Origin: Methanobrevibacter sp.
Lineage (GTDB): Archaea > Methanobacteriota > Methanobacteria > Methanobacteriales > Methanobacteriaceae
DNA length: 64,000 nt
Assembly (NCBI GenBank): GCA_024689425.1
Contig: JAILDN010000033.1
Span: 1-64,000, forward strand
Direction of reading: 5' to 3'
Below, one piece after another: positions 38,482-47,444 of this stretch. Both the position numbers and the translations under genes were made by a program. The notes under the pieces were generated by a model. It did no database searches and was not told where the DNA came from. It worked only from the letters and a program-made list of their open reading frames with translations. The first letter of the stretch is position 1. Each line of letters opens with the position of its first letter.

Positions 38482-39600
38482 ATGAGCACTTTGGAAAAAA
38501 TGAAAATACTGACAGACTCTGCACAATATGATTTATGCGATTATGTAAATCACAACAAGAGTTCACAAGTCAATTTACCTGGAATCTATCATGCAACAGG
38601 ACACAATGGCTGTCAGATTCCACTTTTCAAAACGCTCTTAACAAACAAATGTAAAAATGATTGTAAATACTGCATCAACCAATCAAAAAGAAACTTTACA
38701 AGACTTGAACTGTCACCAAACGAACTTGCAAAGGCCTTTCTCAACTATTATAATAGGGGATTGGTAAACGGACTGTTTTTAAGCTCAGGCATCGATAGGG
38801 ATGAAGATCTCACAATGGAAAAAACAATCGAAACAATCAGAATATTGAGAAAAGATTACGGTTACGATGATTATATCCATTTAAAAATAGTGCCTGGAGC
38901 ATCAAAAGATTCAATTAAAAGAGCAATGTCTCTTGCAAACAGAGTAAGTATCAATATAGAAGCTGCAACAGCCTCCGGGCTTGCGGAACTAACATCTACC
39001 AAAGATTATAATAAAGATATTTTGAAACGCCTGCACTGGATTGACAGTCTACATGGCAAAAGTACAACTTATCCAAATTCTACACATACAACACAACTGA
39101 TTGTCGGTGCGAACAATGAAAGTGACAGGGAAATTCTACGGAGAATGGAAAAAATATACAATAAAACTAAATTGAAGAGAACATATTTCTCTGCATTCTC
39201 ACCAATTGAAGAAACAGAATTTGCGAAAAAAGAGGCTTGCAGTACTGACAGAACGGCAAAATTATATAATGCGGATAGTTTACTTAATGATTATAATTTT
39301 AAACTTGATGAACTTGTTTTTGATGAAAACAACCAACTTTCATTAACTCAAGATCCAAAGATTTTAGCAGCTGAAAACATGAATATATTTCCTGTAGAAA
39401 TCAACACCGCACCATTTATTGAGCTGATTAGAGTACCTGGAATAGGTGTAAAATCGGCAAGAAAAATTATATCTATTAGGAAAAAAATGCCTTTCACTAA
39501 TAAAAATGAGCTAAAAAAATTAGGGGTAATAGTGGAAAGGGCTGAAAAATACATCAAAATTGACGGTAATTTCCAAAGTCTATTGGATAATTTTGAATGA
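38482..39600 (+). CDS. Putative DNA modification/repair radical SAM protein
   Basis: The 372-residue protein has the radical SAM cluster motif CKNDCKYC (C-x3-C-x2-C) at about 60-67 after LPGIYHATGHNGCQIPLFKT, then LFLSSGIDRDEDLTMEKTI and VSINIEAATASGLAEL typical of the family annotated as putative DNA modification/repair radical SAM. The C-terminal IELIRVPGIGVKSARKIISI is a helix-hairpin-helix, non-specific DNA-binding. In bacteria the family is often paired with a second (SAM-7) protein; none is seen here. Substrate unknown. No ribosome site; promoter with a perfect palindrome upstream. Confidence 0.85.
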   Translation: MSTLEKMKILTDSAQYDLCDYVNHNKSSQVNLPGIYHATGHNGCQIPLFKTLLTNKCKNDCKYCINQSKRNFTRLELSPNELAKAFLNYYNRGLVNGLFLSSGIDRDEDLTMEKTIETIRILRKDYGYDDYIHLKIVPGASKDSIKRAMSLANRVSINIEAATASGLAELTSTKDYNKDILKRLHWIDSLHGKSTTYPNSTHTTQLIVGANNESDREILRRMEKIYNKTKLKRTYFSAFSPIEETEFAKKEACSTDRTAKLYNADSLLNDYNFKLDELVFDENNQLSLTQDPKILAAENMNIFPVEINTAPFIELIRVPGIGVKSARKIISIRKKMPFTNKNELKKLGVIVERAEKYIKIDGNFQSLLDNFE

Positions 39601-39602
39601 AA

Positions 39603-40160
39603 TTATAGATTGTCAAATAATTTCCAAATATCAGGATATTTTTTTGATACGGCTTCATCTATAAGAATAGATGCTTCCCTACTGATACTGAATTCCGGCT
39701 CAGTTTTCCTTAAATATCTAAATACGGCAGCAGATCTGGATGACCACAAGGTTATTCTTGGATTTTTATCTACAATATCTAAAACTTCAGCTACATTCTC
39801 CTGTTTCTTAATTTCTTGTGTATCAGATAAGTCTTCTTCATAATCATGATTGCTAGGTAAATCTTCGGATGTTTGAGTATCTTGCGTGTCATTCGTTTGT
39901 ATTTCATTATCGGATGCTTCTTCCTCTTCTTTTTGAACTTCAATATCTTCTTCAACATTTTCATCAACTACACTAGAATCACTAGTATCATCTACACTAG
40001 ATTCACTGTCTACCTTATCGGAAGTAGAATCAGTCTGTAAAGAATCTTGATTATCTTCTTTTAACATGTCTTCTAAAGATTGAGCACCATTACTATCAAA
40101 ATCCTCATCATAATAATCAGGAATTAAAGAATCTAACCCTTTTCCAAGACCGCCTGGCAT
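39603..40160 (-). CDS. ParB-like partner of ParA without ParB nuclease/HTH domains
   Basis: The 185-residue protein begins MPGGLGKGLDSLIPDYYDED. GLGKGLDSLIP is the N-terminal peptide by which bacterial ParB stimulates ParA ATPase. The usual CTPase/Spo0J core and HTH are absent; instead residues about 28-120 are an acidic Asp/Glu/Ser/Thr low-complexity linker, and the last 65 residues (NPRITLWSSRSAAVFRYLRK ... ISREASILIDEAVSKKYPDIW) form a compact helical, basic domain that could dimerise or bind DNA. It is 33 bases downstream of parA with GGAG before the ATG, in one operon. Role as a centromere-binding adaptor is inference. Confidence 0.7.
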   Translation of the reverse strand: MPGGLGKGLDSLIPDYYDEDFDSNGAQSLEDMLKEDNQDSLQTDSTSDKVDSESSVDDTSDSSVVDENVEEDIEVQKEEEEASDNEIQTNDTQDTQTSEDLPSNHDYEEDLSDTQEIKKQENVAEVLDIVDKNPRITLWSSRSAAVFRYLRKTEPEFSISREASILIDEAVSKKYPDIWKLFDNL

Positions 40161-40193
40161 TTAATCACTCCATCAAATAATAAATAAAAAATA

Positions 40194-41024
40194 TTAAATT
40201 TTTTGTATACCTCTACTATTTATATTAATTTCACTCATAGAAACCTTATTGTTCTGTTCATCTCTTTCTAATATTTCTTTTGCCAATTTTAAATACGCAT
40301 TAGTTCCAGTACTTTCTGGATCATAAATCAAACAAGGTTTTCCAAAACTAGGTGCTTCTGCTAAACGTATGTTCCTAGGAATAATTGTTTTAAAGAGTAA
40401 ATTTGTTCCACCGAAGTAGCTTTTCAATTCTTTATGGACATCTTTACTTAACCTAGTTCTCTTATCATACAAAGTAAGCAAAATTCCCTTAATTGGGGTA
40501 GGGCTCCTGAGTCTTTTTTCAACAAGTTTGATAGTATTTATCAAATCAGCAACACCTTCAAGTGCATAATATTCCGCTTGAATCGGTATCAATACACTAT
40601 CTGAGGCCACTAATGCATTTACGGTGAGAACACCTAATGAAGGAGGTAAATCGATGAATATGTAATCAAAAAGTGGAATAACGTCTTTAAGAGTGTCTTT
40701 CAATATAATATGATAATTTTCTTTTTGACTTAACTCTACACCCGCTCCACTCAATGAGATATTGCTTGGGACAATGAATAAATTTTTTATAAAAGTTGGG
40801 ATAGTTGCTTTTTTAACATTGATATCCCCTATAATTGCATCATAAATTGTGTTTTGCAATTCGTTTTTATCGATTCCAAAACTTGTTGTTGCATTAGCCT
40901 GAGGATCCATATCGACAACTAAAACAGATTTTCCCATGACCGCTAGAGAAGTTGCAGTGTTTACAACAGTTGTTGTTTTTCCACAACCTCCTTTTTGATT
41001 CATTACGGCTATTACTTCACTCAT
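40194..41024 (-). CDS. parA: ParA/Soj-family partition ATPase
   Basis: Deviant Walker ATPase (276 residues) of chromosome or plasmid partition. The P-loop NQKGGCGKTTTVVNTATSLA has both signature lysines; Walker A' VVDMDPQANATTSFG and Walker B DYIFIDLPPSLG follow, and RLAEAPSFGKPCLIYDP is typical of Soj. Short N-terminus without HTH, as in chromosomal (type Ib) ParA, so it should not bind its operator specifically. GGAG precedes the ATG. Operon with the ParB-like gene, with a repeat array just upstream. Confidence 0.93.
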   Translation of the reverse strand: MSEVIAVMNQKGGCGKTTTVVNTATSLAVMGKSVLVVDMDPQANATTSFGIDKNELQNTIYDAIIGDINVKKATIPTFIKNLFIVPSNISLSGAGVELSQKENYHIILKDTLKDVIPLFDYIFIDLPPSLGVLTVNALVASDSVLIPIQAEYYALEGVADLINTIKLVEKRLRSPTPIKGILLTLYDKRTRLSKDVHKELKSYFGGTNLLFKTIIPRNIRLAEAPSFGKPCLIYDPESTGTNAYLKLAKEILERDEQNNKVSMSEININSRGIQKI

Positions 41025-41040
41025 TAAATAATTCTCCTGA

Positions 41041-41510
41041 TAAGTCTGAACTTTAAGTTAAAAGGGTTATAAATAACCCTCTAACTTAAATGAGATAAAT
41101 TATAAGTTAACATGAATAAGTTAAAGTTTAAGTTAAAAGGTCTAACAGTAGATGTTAAACCTTAAAACTTATTGAGATAAATTATAAGTTAACATGATAA
41201 GTTAAAAGAAATACCTTAATACTTGTAAATTATCGCCTAAAACTTCTAAGTGAGCGGGTAAAACTTACAATTGATAAGTTAAACCCCCAAACTTAAAAGT
41301 GATAAATTTTAAGTTAGCATGAATAAGTTACAAGAGATAACTTTTAACATTTAAGTTATTATAAATAAGTTAAAAGATTTAAGTTTTAACTATTAAGTTA
41401 TATTTTATAACTTCAACCTTATAAAGTATTTGTTTTCACAGATAAGTTATTAGTTATAAGTGATAAGAAATAAGTTATTATTAGTTATAAGTGATAAGTT
41501 ATAAGTAAAA
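41041..41510. repeat. Direct-repeat array upstream of parA
   Basis: The 518-base gap before parA carries no gene. AAGTTA occurs about 15 times on the plus strand. A longer unit of about 34 bases, TGATAAAT-T-TAAGTTA-(A/G)CATGA-ATAAGTTA in outline, occurs three times at about 41091-41125, 41173-41206 and 41300-41334. At the far end AGTTATAAGTGATAAG is repeated exactly at 41452-41467 and 41483-41498. This iteron-like layout next to a ParA operon suggests a centromere or operator. Confidence 0.75.
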
Positions 41511-41542
41511 AAAAGAAAAAAAATAAAAGAGTGAAAATCACT

Positions 41543-42844
41543 CTATTTTGCATTTTGCATTGTACCTTCAAAGTAGGAAGCGTATCCTTTCAAGTCAAGC
41601 ATTCCATGGCCTGAGAAATTAAGTACAATGGTTTTTTCCTCACCAGTCTCTTTGCATTTCAATGCTTCATCAATGGCAACCCTAATTGCATGAGTAGTTT
41701 CAGGTGCTGGAACAATTCCTTCATTACGAGCAAAAGTAACACCAGCTTCGAAAACATCCTTTTGATGAACAGCTCTAGGTGAAATGTAACCTTCTTTGGT
41801 TAAAAGAGAAACAATTGGAGACATTCCATGATATCTTAATCCTCCAGCGTGTACAGTAGGAGCAACAAAGTCGTGACCTAAGGTAAACATCTTAAGCATA
41901 GGAGTAAATCCATTTATGTCACCGAAGTCGTAATCATAAGTACCTTCAGTCAAGGTAGGACATGCACTAGGTTCAACAGCAATGAATTCAGTGTCTGAAT
42001 TTCCATCAATCTTATCCTTGATGAATGGGAATAAAGATCCGGCCAAATTACTGCCTCCACCAGCACAAGCAATCATGACATCAGGTTCTTCTTCAGCCTT
42101 TTCAAGTTGAACCTTTAATTCCTGACCGATAATGGTTTGATGTAACATTACATGGTTTAAAACACTACCTAAGGAATATTTGACTTCATCATTGAGTAAA
42201 GCTTCTTCCATAGCTTCTGAAATTGCAACACCTAAAGATCCAGGATGTTCGGGATTTTCTTTTAAGATTTGACGTCCGATTTCAGTATTTTCACTAGGTG
42301 AAGCGAAGACTTGACTATCATAGATGCTCATGATATTTTTCCTGTCAGGTTTTTGGTTAAATGAAACCTTAACCATATAAACAGTACAGTCCAAATCAAG
42401 TAAATTACATGCTAAAGATAAAGCAGTACCCCATTGGCCTGCTCCGGTTTCAGTAGTTAACCTTTCAACACCTTCTTTTTTAGCAAAATAAGCTTGAGGA
42501 ATAGCTGAATTCAATTTGTGTGATCCGGTGGGAGAAGTATCTTCTCTTTTGTAGTAAATTTTAGCAGGAGTATTTAAAAATTTTTCAAGCCTTGTAGCTC
42601 TAAATAAAGGGGAAGGTCTTCCCATTTGCATATATAATTCTCTAACTTCATTAGGGATAGAAATATATCTGTCAGAAGCAAATTCTTGAGCTAAAGCAGA
42701 TTTTGTAAATGCTTTTTCTAAATCTGCAATCTGATTTTTTCCCTCACTATTTTTTGGCTCCGGGAGTGCTTCAGGCAAATCTGCAAGAATATTATACCAT
42801 TTTTTTGGCACTTCATCGGAATCTAAAGTAATCTTATAATTCAT
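41543..42844 (-). CDS. trpB2: Tryptophan synthase beta-like PLP enzyme (TrpB2)
   Basis: PLP-dependent beta-replacement enzyme of the TrpB2 type, condensing indole with serine (or O-phosphoserine). The PLP lysine is in [16 protein letters not shown], and the phosphate loop in [17 protein letters not shown]. The 433-residue length and [14 protein letters not shown]-terminus are TrpB2, not TrpB1; no trpA is adjacent. The ATG at 42844 has no ribosome site but a TATA-like TATTTAAA 25-32 bases upstream, fitting a leaderless transcript; a frame 15 codons longer overlaps the promoter. TGTACA-type boxes flank the TATA. Confidence 0.93.
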   Translation of the reverse strand: MNYKITLDSDEVPKKWYNILADLPEALPEPKNSEGKNQIADLEKAFTKSALAQEFASDRYISIPNEVRELYMQMGRPSPLFRATRLEKFLNTPAKIYYKREDTSPTGSHKLNSAIPQAYFAKKEGVERLTTETGAGQWGTALSLACNLLDLDCTVYMVKVSFNQKPDRKNIMSIYDSQVFASPSENTEIGRQILKENPEHPGSLGVAISEAMEEALLNDEVKYSLGSVLNHVMLHQTIIGQELKVQLEKAEEEPDVMIACAGGGSNLAGSLFPFIKDKIDGNSDTEFIAVEPSACPTLTEGTYDYDFGDINGFTPMLKMFTLGHDFVAPTVHAGGLRYHGMSPIVSLLTKEGYISPRAVHQKDVFEAGVTFARNEGIVPAPETTHAIRVAIDEALKCKETGEEKTIVLNFSGHGMLDLKGYASYFEGTMQNAK

Positions 42845-42862
42845 GATAATAGTTATAATTGA

Positions 42863-42898
42863 TGTACTATTTAAAGCTTTGTTGTACAAAAAAGTACA
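42863..42898 (-). promoter_or_regulatory. TRP-box-like operators at the trpB2 promoter
   Basis: TGTACT (42863-42868), TGTACA (42883-42888) and AGTACA (42893-42898) bracket the trpB2 TATA element; the latter two form an inverted repeat TTGTAC-N6-GTACAA. TGTACA is the consensus TRP box bound by the tryptophan-sensing repressor TrpY of Methanothermobacter, which also controls trpB2 there. A shared region with the divergent DUF1786 gene. Confidence 0.65.
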
Positions 42899-42936
42899 AT
42901 TAAGATATTAATAAAATGACAAATATAAAAAATATT

Positions 42937-43974
42937 ATGAGAATATTAGCTATTGATGTAGGAACAGGAACACAAGACATAATGATATATGATGACGAAA
43001 AAGAACTGGAAAATTCCATTAAAATTGTTCTGCCATCACCACATATGTACATCTCACAACAAGTAAGGGAAATAGAAAATGACCTTTATTTCATCGGAGA
43101 AATAATGGGTGGAGGAAAAATAAAAAAGACACTATTAGAACATATGGAAAAGGGATATAAAGTAGTGATGGAAGAAATCCCTGCAAAAACAATAAGAGAC
43201 AAAATATCCCAGGTAGAAGCGTTAGGTATAGAAATCGCCCAAAAAGACAAGGAATATAAAGGCTTTACAAAAATCGAACTCGGAGACATCAATATCACAA
43301 AATTATCCGAATTCATGCTTGGCTATGATTTGGAATTTGATTTCGATGAAATAGCAATAGCAGTTCAGGATCACGGATACAATGAAAATATGGGAGACAG
43401 AGACTTCAGATTTGAAAAATTCCGTGAAAAATTATCTGAACCGATAAAACCTGAAGAATTTGCGTTTAAAGGAAATGTTCCGGATTACTATACAAGAATG
43501 AAAGCTGTTGAAAGGTCAATAGAAAGCGAAGGAATCAATAAAAAAGCTCTCATAATGGATACAAAATTTGCATCAATAACAGGAATGTGCTATGATGAAG
43601 ACGCATCAAAACTCAATAGCTTCATTGCAATAGACATCGGAAACGGACACACAACAGCAGCATCAATAGAAGACGGTAAAATACAGGGAATATTTGAACA
43701 TCACACCTCATCATTAACTCCTGAAAGCTTAGAAAATTACCTTAAACGCTTGGCAGAAGGAACAATTACCAATGAAGAAGTTTATAATGACCACGGCCAT
43801 GGGGCTCACGTGATAAATCCTATAAGTAAAATCGAAAAGGTTATAGTAACAGGTCCTAAACGTGAATTAATTGAAAAAACAAACTTAGATTGGCATCATG
43901 CCTGCCCCGGCGGGGATGTTATGATGACCGGAACCGTTGGATTAATAAAGGCACTTGAGGAATACAATGCTTAA
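42937..43974 (+). CDS. DUF1786 family protein (ASKHA-like)
   Basis: The 345-residue protein begins MRILAIDVGTGTQDIMIYDD, a phosphate-loop strand-turn-strand of the sugar-kinase/actin fold, with a second one in FIAIDIGNGHTTAASIEDG. It matches DUF1786, sometimes mis-called pyruvate formate-lyase activator; no radical SAM motif exists. CPGGDVMMTGTVGL closes the family pattern. The ATG at 42937 is favoured (family start; TATA-like GATATTAATAAAA about 28 bases upstream); an ATG at 42916 is possible. It overlaps the PHP gene by 8 bases. Function unknown. Confidence 0.8.
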   Translation: MRILAIDVGTGTQDIMIYDDEKELENSIKIVLPSPHMYISQQVREIENDLYFIGEIMGGGKIKKTLLEHMEKGYKVVMEEIPAKTIRDKISQVEALGIEIAQKDKEYKGFTKIELGDINITKLSEFMLGYDLEFDFDEIAIAVQDHGYNENMGDRDFRFEKFREKLSEPIKPEEFAFKGNVPDYYTRMKAVERSIESEGINKKALIMDTKFASITGMCYDEDASKLNSFIAIDIGNGHTTAASIEDGKIQGIFEHHTSSLTPESLENYLKRLAEGTITNEEVYNDHGHGAHVINPISKIEKVIVTGPKRELIEKTNLDWHHACPGGDVMMTGTVGLIKALEEYNA

Positions 43975-44626
43975 GATGGATTCACATATTCACAGTGAAT
44001 ATTCCCCCGATTCAAAATCAAAACTAGAAGATATAATTAAAATAGCTAAAAGTAAAAATATCGATATCATAGGGATAAGTGACCATAATACTGTAGAGGG
44101 ATCAAAAACTGCACAAAAACTAACAGAAAAAGATGAAGAGATATTTGTAATGCCTTCAATTGAAATCTCTTCATTGGAAGGCCATATTATAGGATATGGC
44201 TGTGAAGAAAATATAAAAAGAGATTTGAGTCCATCAGAAACAATAGATTTGATTCATGACCAAGGCGGATTAGCCATAATACCACATCCATACTGCTTTT
44301 ATAGACATGGCCTTTTGTGTAAAGCTGACTATAAAGACCTAAAAATCGATGCAATTGAAACTAAAAACGCAAGGTTCATTATTGGATACTGTAATAACAA
44401 GGCAAAAAATCTGTCAAAAAAGGAAAATCTAGCAGGATTGGGAGCTAGTGACGCCCATTACTATAAATTTATCGGTGATTGCTACTCCAATATAGACTGT
44501 GAAAAAGACATAGACAGCATATTAAAAGCAATTAAAAAAAGCAAAATCGAAGCAAAGGGCAAAGGCACGTCAAACATTAAACTGACGCAGTATCTGATTA
44601 ATTATAAAATACTAAAAAAAATATAG
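43967..44626 (+). CDS. PHP-domain metal-dependent phosphoesterase
   Basis: Residues MLKMDSHIHSEYSPDSKS provide the HxH metal pair; GISDHNTVEGSK, an IIPHPYCFYRHG block and GASDAHYYK supply the rest of the trinuclear site of PHP phosphoesterases. The 219-residue length is a stand-alone PHP protein. Substrate unknown. The ATG at 43967 has GAGG 6 bases before it and overlaps the DUF1786 end, so the pair is coupled. Confidence 0.88.
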   Translation: MLKMDSHIHSEYSPDSKSKLEDIIKIAKSKNIDIIGISDHNTVEGSKTAQKLTEKDEEIFVMPSIEISSLEGHIIGYGCEENIKRDLSPSETIDLIHDQGGLAIIPHPYCFYRHGLLCKADYKDLKIDAIETKNARFIIGYCNNKAKNLSKKENLAGLGASDAHYYKFIGDCYSNIDCEKDIDSILKAIKKSKIEAKGKGTSNIKLTQYLINYKILKKI

Positions 44627-44629
44627 TTA

Positions 44630-44650
44630 AAAAGAGTTAAATACTCTTTT
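44630..44650. terminator. Bidirectional hairpin between PHP gene and alba
   Basis: Perfect 8-bp arms AAAAGAGT and ACTCTTTT with a 5-base loop lie between the convergent stops and include the alba stop codon. Confidence 0.6.
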
Positions 44651-44909
44651 CAAGTGTAATTTGAATAATAGAAACATTAGTCTTTTCACCATTATAGTTT
44701 TCAACTTCTTCGGTAGATATATGAATATCAGCAACTTCTGCATCTTGTACAAAACTGTTTCTAACAATTTCGGCAGTATCAACAGCACGACTAATAGCTC
44801 TTCCTCTAGCTCTTAAAATAACGTGATCGTTATCATTGAATTGTGTTACAACTGCCAATACATAGTTCATGACCGGTTTGCTACCAATTAAAACTGTGTT
44901 TTCTTCCAT
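44637..44909 (-). CDS. albA: DNA/RNA-binding protein Alba
   Basis: The 90-residue chromatin and RNA-binding protein has the Alba core [18 protein letters not shown], where the Lys of the GSKP turn corresponds to the Lys modified by acetylation in Sulfolobus, then [19 protein letters not shown] and the C-terminal strand [13 protein letters not shown] precedes the ATG. A histone is also encoded in this window, so both packaging systems coexist. Confidence 0.95.
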   Translation of the reverse strand: MEENTVLIGSKPVMNYVLAVVTQFNDNDHVILRARGRAISRAVDTAEIVRNSFVQDAEVADIHISTEEVENYNGEKTNVSIIQITLEKSI

Positions 44910-44947
44910 GCTTTCACTCCATTTAATGAATTGTTGTTTAATTTAAA

Positions 44948-46489
44948 TTATTTATTTGATCTTTGAATTAACAATAGCTTATTAATTGAGTCCAGTACCG
45001 CTAAAATACTAGCCATGACAATATCATCATTAATGGCTCTACCAGTGGATTTATTGCCCTTATCATCAGATGATATAACAAAAACATCAGCTAAAGCATC
45101 AGTACCACCATTTATCGCTTCAAGATTATACTCTTCAAGCTCAATGTTCATTGTGCCTTCAATAAGTTCTCGAATAGCATTTATTGCAGCATCTACAGGA
45201 CCTACACCTGTTTTTGAAGTTTCTTTTTCAACTCCATCTATTTCTAATTTTACTGTTGCTGTAGGAGAAACAATAGCTCCACTTAAAAGCCCTAAACCTT
45301 TAAGTTTGATAGGCGTTTCGCGAGCAGAACCAAGTTCAGTTAAAGCAATAGCTTTTAAATCATCGTCTGTTACACACTTTCCCCTATCGCCTAATGCTTT
45401 AATCTGTGAATATACCTTTTCAAACTGATCATCATCCAAATCAATGTGATAATCATTAAGTTTTGACTTTAACGCATTGGCACCAGTATGTTTACCCAAT
45501 ACAATTTTTCTTGAATGGCCAACAAGTTCTGGTGAAATAGGTTCATAAGTTGATGAATTATTCAAAATACCATGAACATGAATACCTGATTCGTGGGCAA
45601 ATGCATTATCTCCAACAATTGGTTTGTTTACTGGCATTTTTACACCAGTCAATCTACCAACGAACTCAGATAGACTATATAATTGAGAAGTATCAATGTT
45701 TAAGTCAATTCCATAAGCGGCATAAAGTGCAACAACAATCTCTTCAAGTGAAGTGTTTCCGGTGCGCTCACCCATACCATTAACTGTTACATGGGTTTGA
45801 TTAGCACCGCATTCAATAGCTGTTAAAGTATTAGCAGTTGCTAAACCAAAGTCATTATGAAAATGGACGCTGACTGGAGCTTTAAAGTAAGATTTAATAT
45901 CAGTTATTAATTCTTTTGTAATAATAGGTGTGAGAACCCCAACAGTATCGGGAATATCAATAAAGTCTGCACCCGCATCAATAACCGCGTCAAAAATATC
46001 AAATAAAAACTCCCTTTCAGTTCTGGTAGCATCTTCCGCGGAAAATTCTACAGCCAAACCATGGTCTTTAGCATACTCAACAGCGTCTACCGCAGTTGAA
46101 ATAATAGTTTCTTTAGACATTTTTAATTTATAGTCTCTATGCAATGGAGAAGTGCCTATAAAAGTATGGATATATTCCAAATCAGCATCTAAAACAGTGT
46201 CTATATCACTTTTGATACTGCGTGCCAAACCTACAATGGTAGAGTCCAAATCCAAAGATTTAATTTCACTAGCTGCCTCAAACTCACCATTGGATGCTGC
46301 AGGAAAGCCAGCTTCAATTTTATCTACACCCAAACTGTCAAGTTTTTGGGCTATTTGAATCTTTTCATCCACCGTTAATGCAACTCCAGGAGTCTGTTCT
46401 CCATCCCTAAGAGTTGTATCAAAAATATAAATCTTATCGGCAAGATTCATATTTTCCTTTTTTAAGGTTTCAATATTTTTACCATACAT
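44948..46489 (-). CDS. leuA: 2-isopropylmalate / citramalate synthase family enzyme
   Basis: DRE-TIM acyltransferase condensing acetyl-CoA with a 2-keto acid: [18 protein letters not shown], the metal site [29 protein letters not shown] and [13 protein letters not shown]. The C-terminal LeuA dimer/regulatory domain (about 370-490) is present, so length (513) fits LeuA or CimA rather than the short homocitrate synthase Aks[10 protein letters not shown] favours 2-isopropylmalate synthase, but (R)-citramalate synthase cannot be excluded. GGAG precedes the ATG at 46489. A TGTACA cluster lies upstream. Confidence 0.85.
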   Translation of the reverse strand: MYGKNIETLKKENMNLADKIYIFDTTLRDGEQTPGVALTVDEKIQIAQKLDSLGVDKIEAGFPAASNGEFEAASEIKSLDLDSTIVGLARSIKSDIDTVLDADLEYIHTFIGTSPLHRDYKLKMSKETIISTAVDAVEYAKDHGLAVEFSAEDATRTEREFLFDIFDAVIDAGADFIDIPDTVGVLTPIITKELITDIKSYFKAPVSVHFHNDFGLATANTLTAIECGANQTHVTVNGMGERTGNTSLEEIVVALYAAYGIDLNIDTSQLYSLSEFVGRLTGVKMPVNKPIVGDNAFAHESGIHVHGILNNSSTYEPISPELVGHSRKIVLGKHTGANALKSKLNDYHIDLDDDQFEKVYSQIKALGDRGKCVTDDDLKAIALTELGSARETPIKLKGLGLLSGAIVSPTATVKLEIDGVEKETSKTGVGPVDAAINAIRELIEGTMNIELEEYNLEAINGGTDALADVFVISSDDKGNKSTGRAINDDIVMASILAVLDSINKLLLIQRSNK

Positions 46490-46578
46490 AGTAAAATCTC
46501 CATTTGGTATAATTAATTAATTGTTTTTATATTTTTAAATACTTATCGTTTAATTAAACAAAATATGAAAGTTAAAAC

Positions 46579-46626
46579 TGTACAATATTTCAACAATCAA
46601 CTACTTTTTTTGTACACAATTGTACA
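46579..46626. promoter_or_regulatory. Three TGTACA boxes between leuA-type and TIM-barrel genes
   Basis: Perfect TGTACA palindromes at 46579-46584, 46611-46616 and 46621-46626, the last two 10 bases apart (one helical turn). The leuA-type TATA-like stretch lies at about 46525-46540, so the boxes are 40-100 bases upstream of it; the plus-strand gene begins at 46722. Same motif as at trpB2. Confidence 0.5.
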
Positions 46627-46721
46627 ATTAAAAAAATAATTAACAGAACCAATCAATAAATTTTACATAACATGATTCAAATCAATAGTTTAAATTATTA
46701 GATAAAATAAAATATTAAGTA

Positions 46722-47444
46722 ATGAAAATCGGTTTTACAACACTGGCTATGTTTATGGATGACAATTTAGAAATTATCAAAACAGCTAAAGAGAATAACT
46801 TTGAAATGATTGAAATACTTGGAGAATCACCTTTTTTTAAAAAAAGTGATACAATGGCCTTTAAAGACTGTGGACTTGAAGTATCAATCCATGCACCTAC
46901 TGTCGATATAAATATAGCTAGTTTAAATGATGGAATAAGACAAGAAAGCGTTAAACAAATGAAAGATTGTATAGATTATGCTGAAAGCATTAACGCAAGT
47001 GCTATAACCGTGCACCTGGGAAAAATCGGTCGTAACGATCCGCCACTAAGACAGGCGGCAATGGAATTTTCATGCGAAAGCGTGGGCCAGCTAGTTGATT
47101 ATGCAGAAAATGTAATAATCTCCATTGAAAATATGCCTGTTCGAAAAGCATTTCTTGGAAATAAAATTGAAGAGCTGGAATTTATCCAAAATGAAACTGG
47201 ATGTAACTTAACCATTGATGTGGGCCACGGAAACACGACTGGAAACAATGAGGAATTATTGGAATTAAAAAACATAACATATTGCCATTTAAATGATAAT
47301 GACGGCGTTAAAGACCAGCATATTACCCTGGGTGATGGAACGCTTGATTTGGAACTGCTTAAAAAAATAAAAAAAGGAATTATAGAGCTTAACAATTTCG
47401 ATAATATATTAAAAAGTAGAAAAGTAATTGAAAATATTATCTAA
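46722..47444 (+). CDS. Xylose-isomerase-like TIM-barrel protein (sugar phosphate isomerase/epimerase family)
   Basis: The 240-residue AP-endonuclease-2-type barrel shows VSIHAPTVDINIAS, AITVHLGK, ISIENMP, LTIDVGHGNTTG and ITYCHLNDNDGVKDQHITLG, the usual His/Glu/Asp metal ligands. Such proteins are isomerases, epimerases or endonuclease IV relatives; the substrate is unknown. No ribosome site; the end overlaps the convergent HAD gene by 4 bases. Confidence 0.8.
   Translation: MKIGFTTLAMFMDDNLEIIKTAKENNFEMIEILGESPFFKKSDTMAFKDCGLEVSIHAPTVDINIASLNDGIRQESVKQMKDCIDYAESINASAITVHLGKIGRNDPPLRQAAMEFSCESVGQLVDYAENVIISIENMPVRKAFLGNKIEELEFIQNETGCNLTIDVGHGNTTGNNEELLELKNITYCHLNDNDGVKDQHITLGDGTLDLELLKKIKKGIIELNNFDNILKSRKVIENII

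Noticed and set aside
41041-41510. Repeat array as a CRISPR array
   Set aside because: Repeats are degenerate, irregularly spaced and AT-rich, with no uniform repeat-spacer pattern and no cas genes nearby.
44648-44659. TTACACTTGAAA (mini-ORB-like) on the minus strand
   Set aside because: It lies in the last codons of alba next to its terminator, so coding constraint or chance explains it better than Cdc6 binding.
45550-46358. Plus-strand frames of 60-137 codons opposite the leuA-type gene
   Set aside because: They are antisense shadows of a strongly conserved gene with no ribosome sites or family resemblance.
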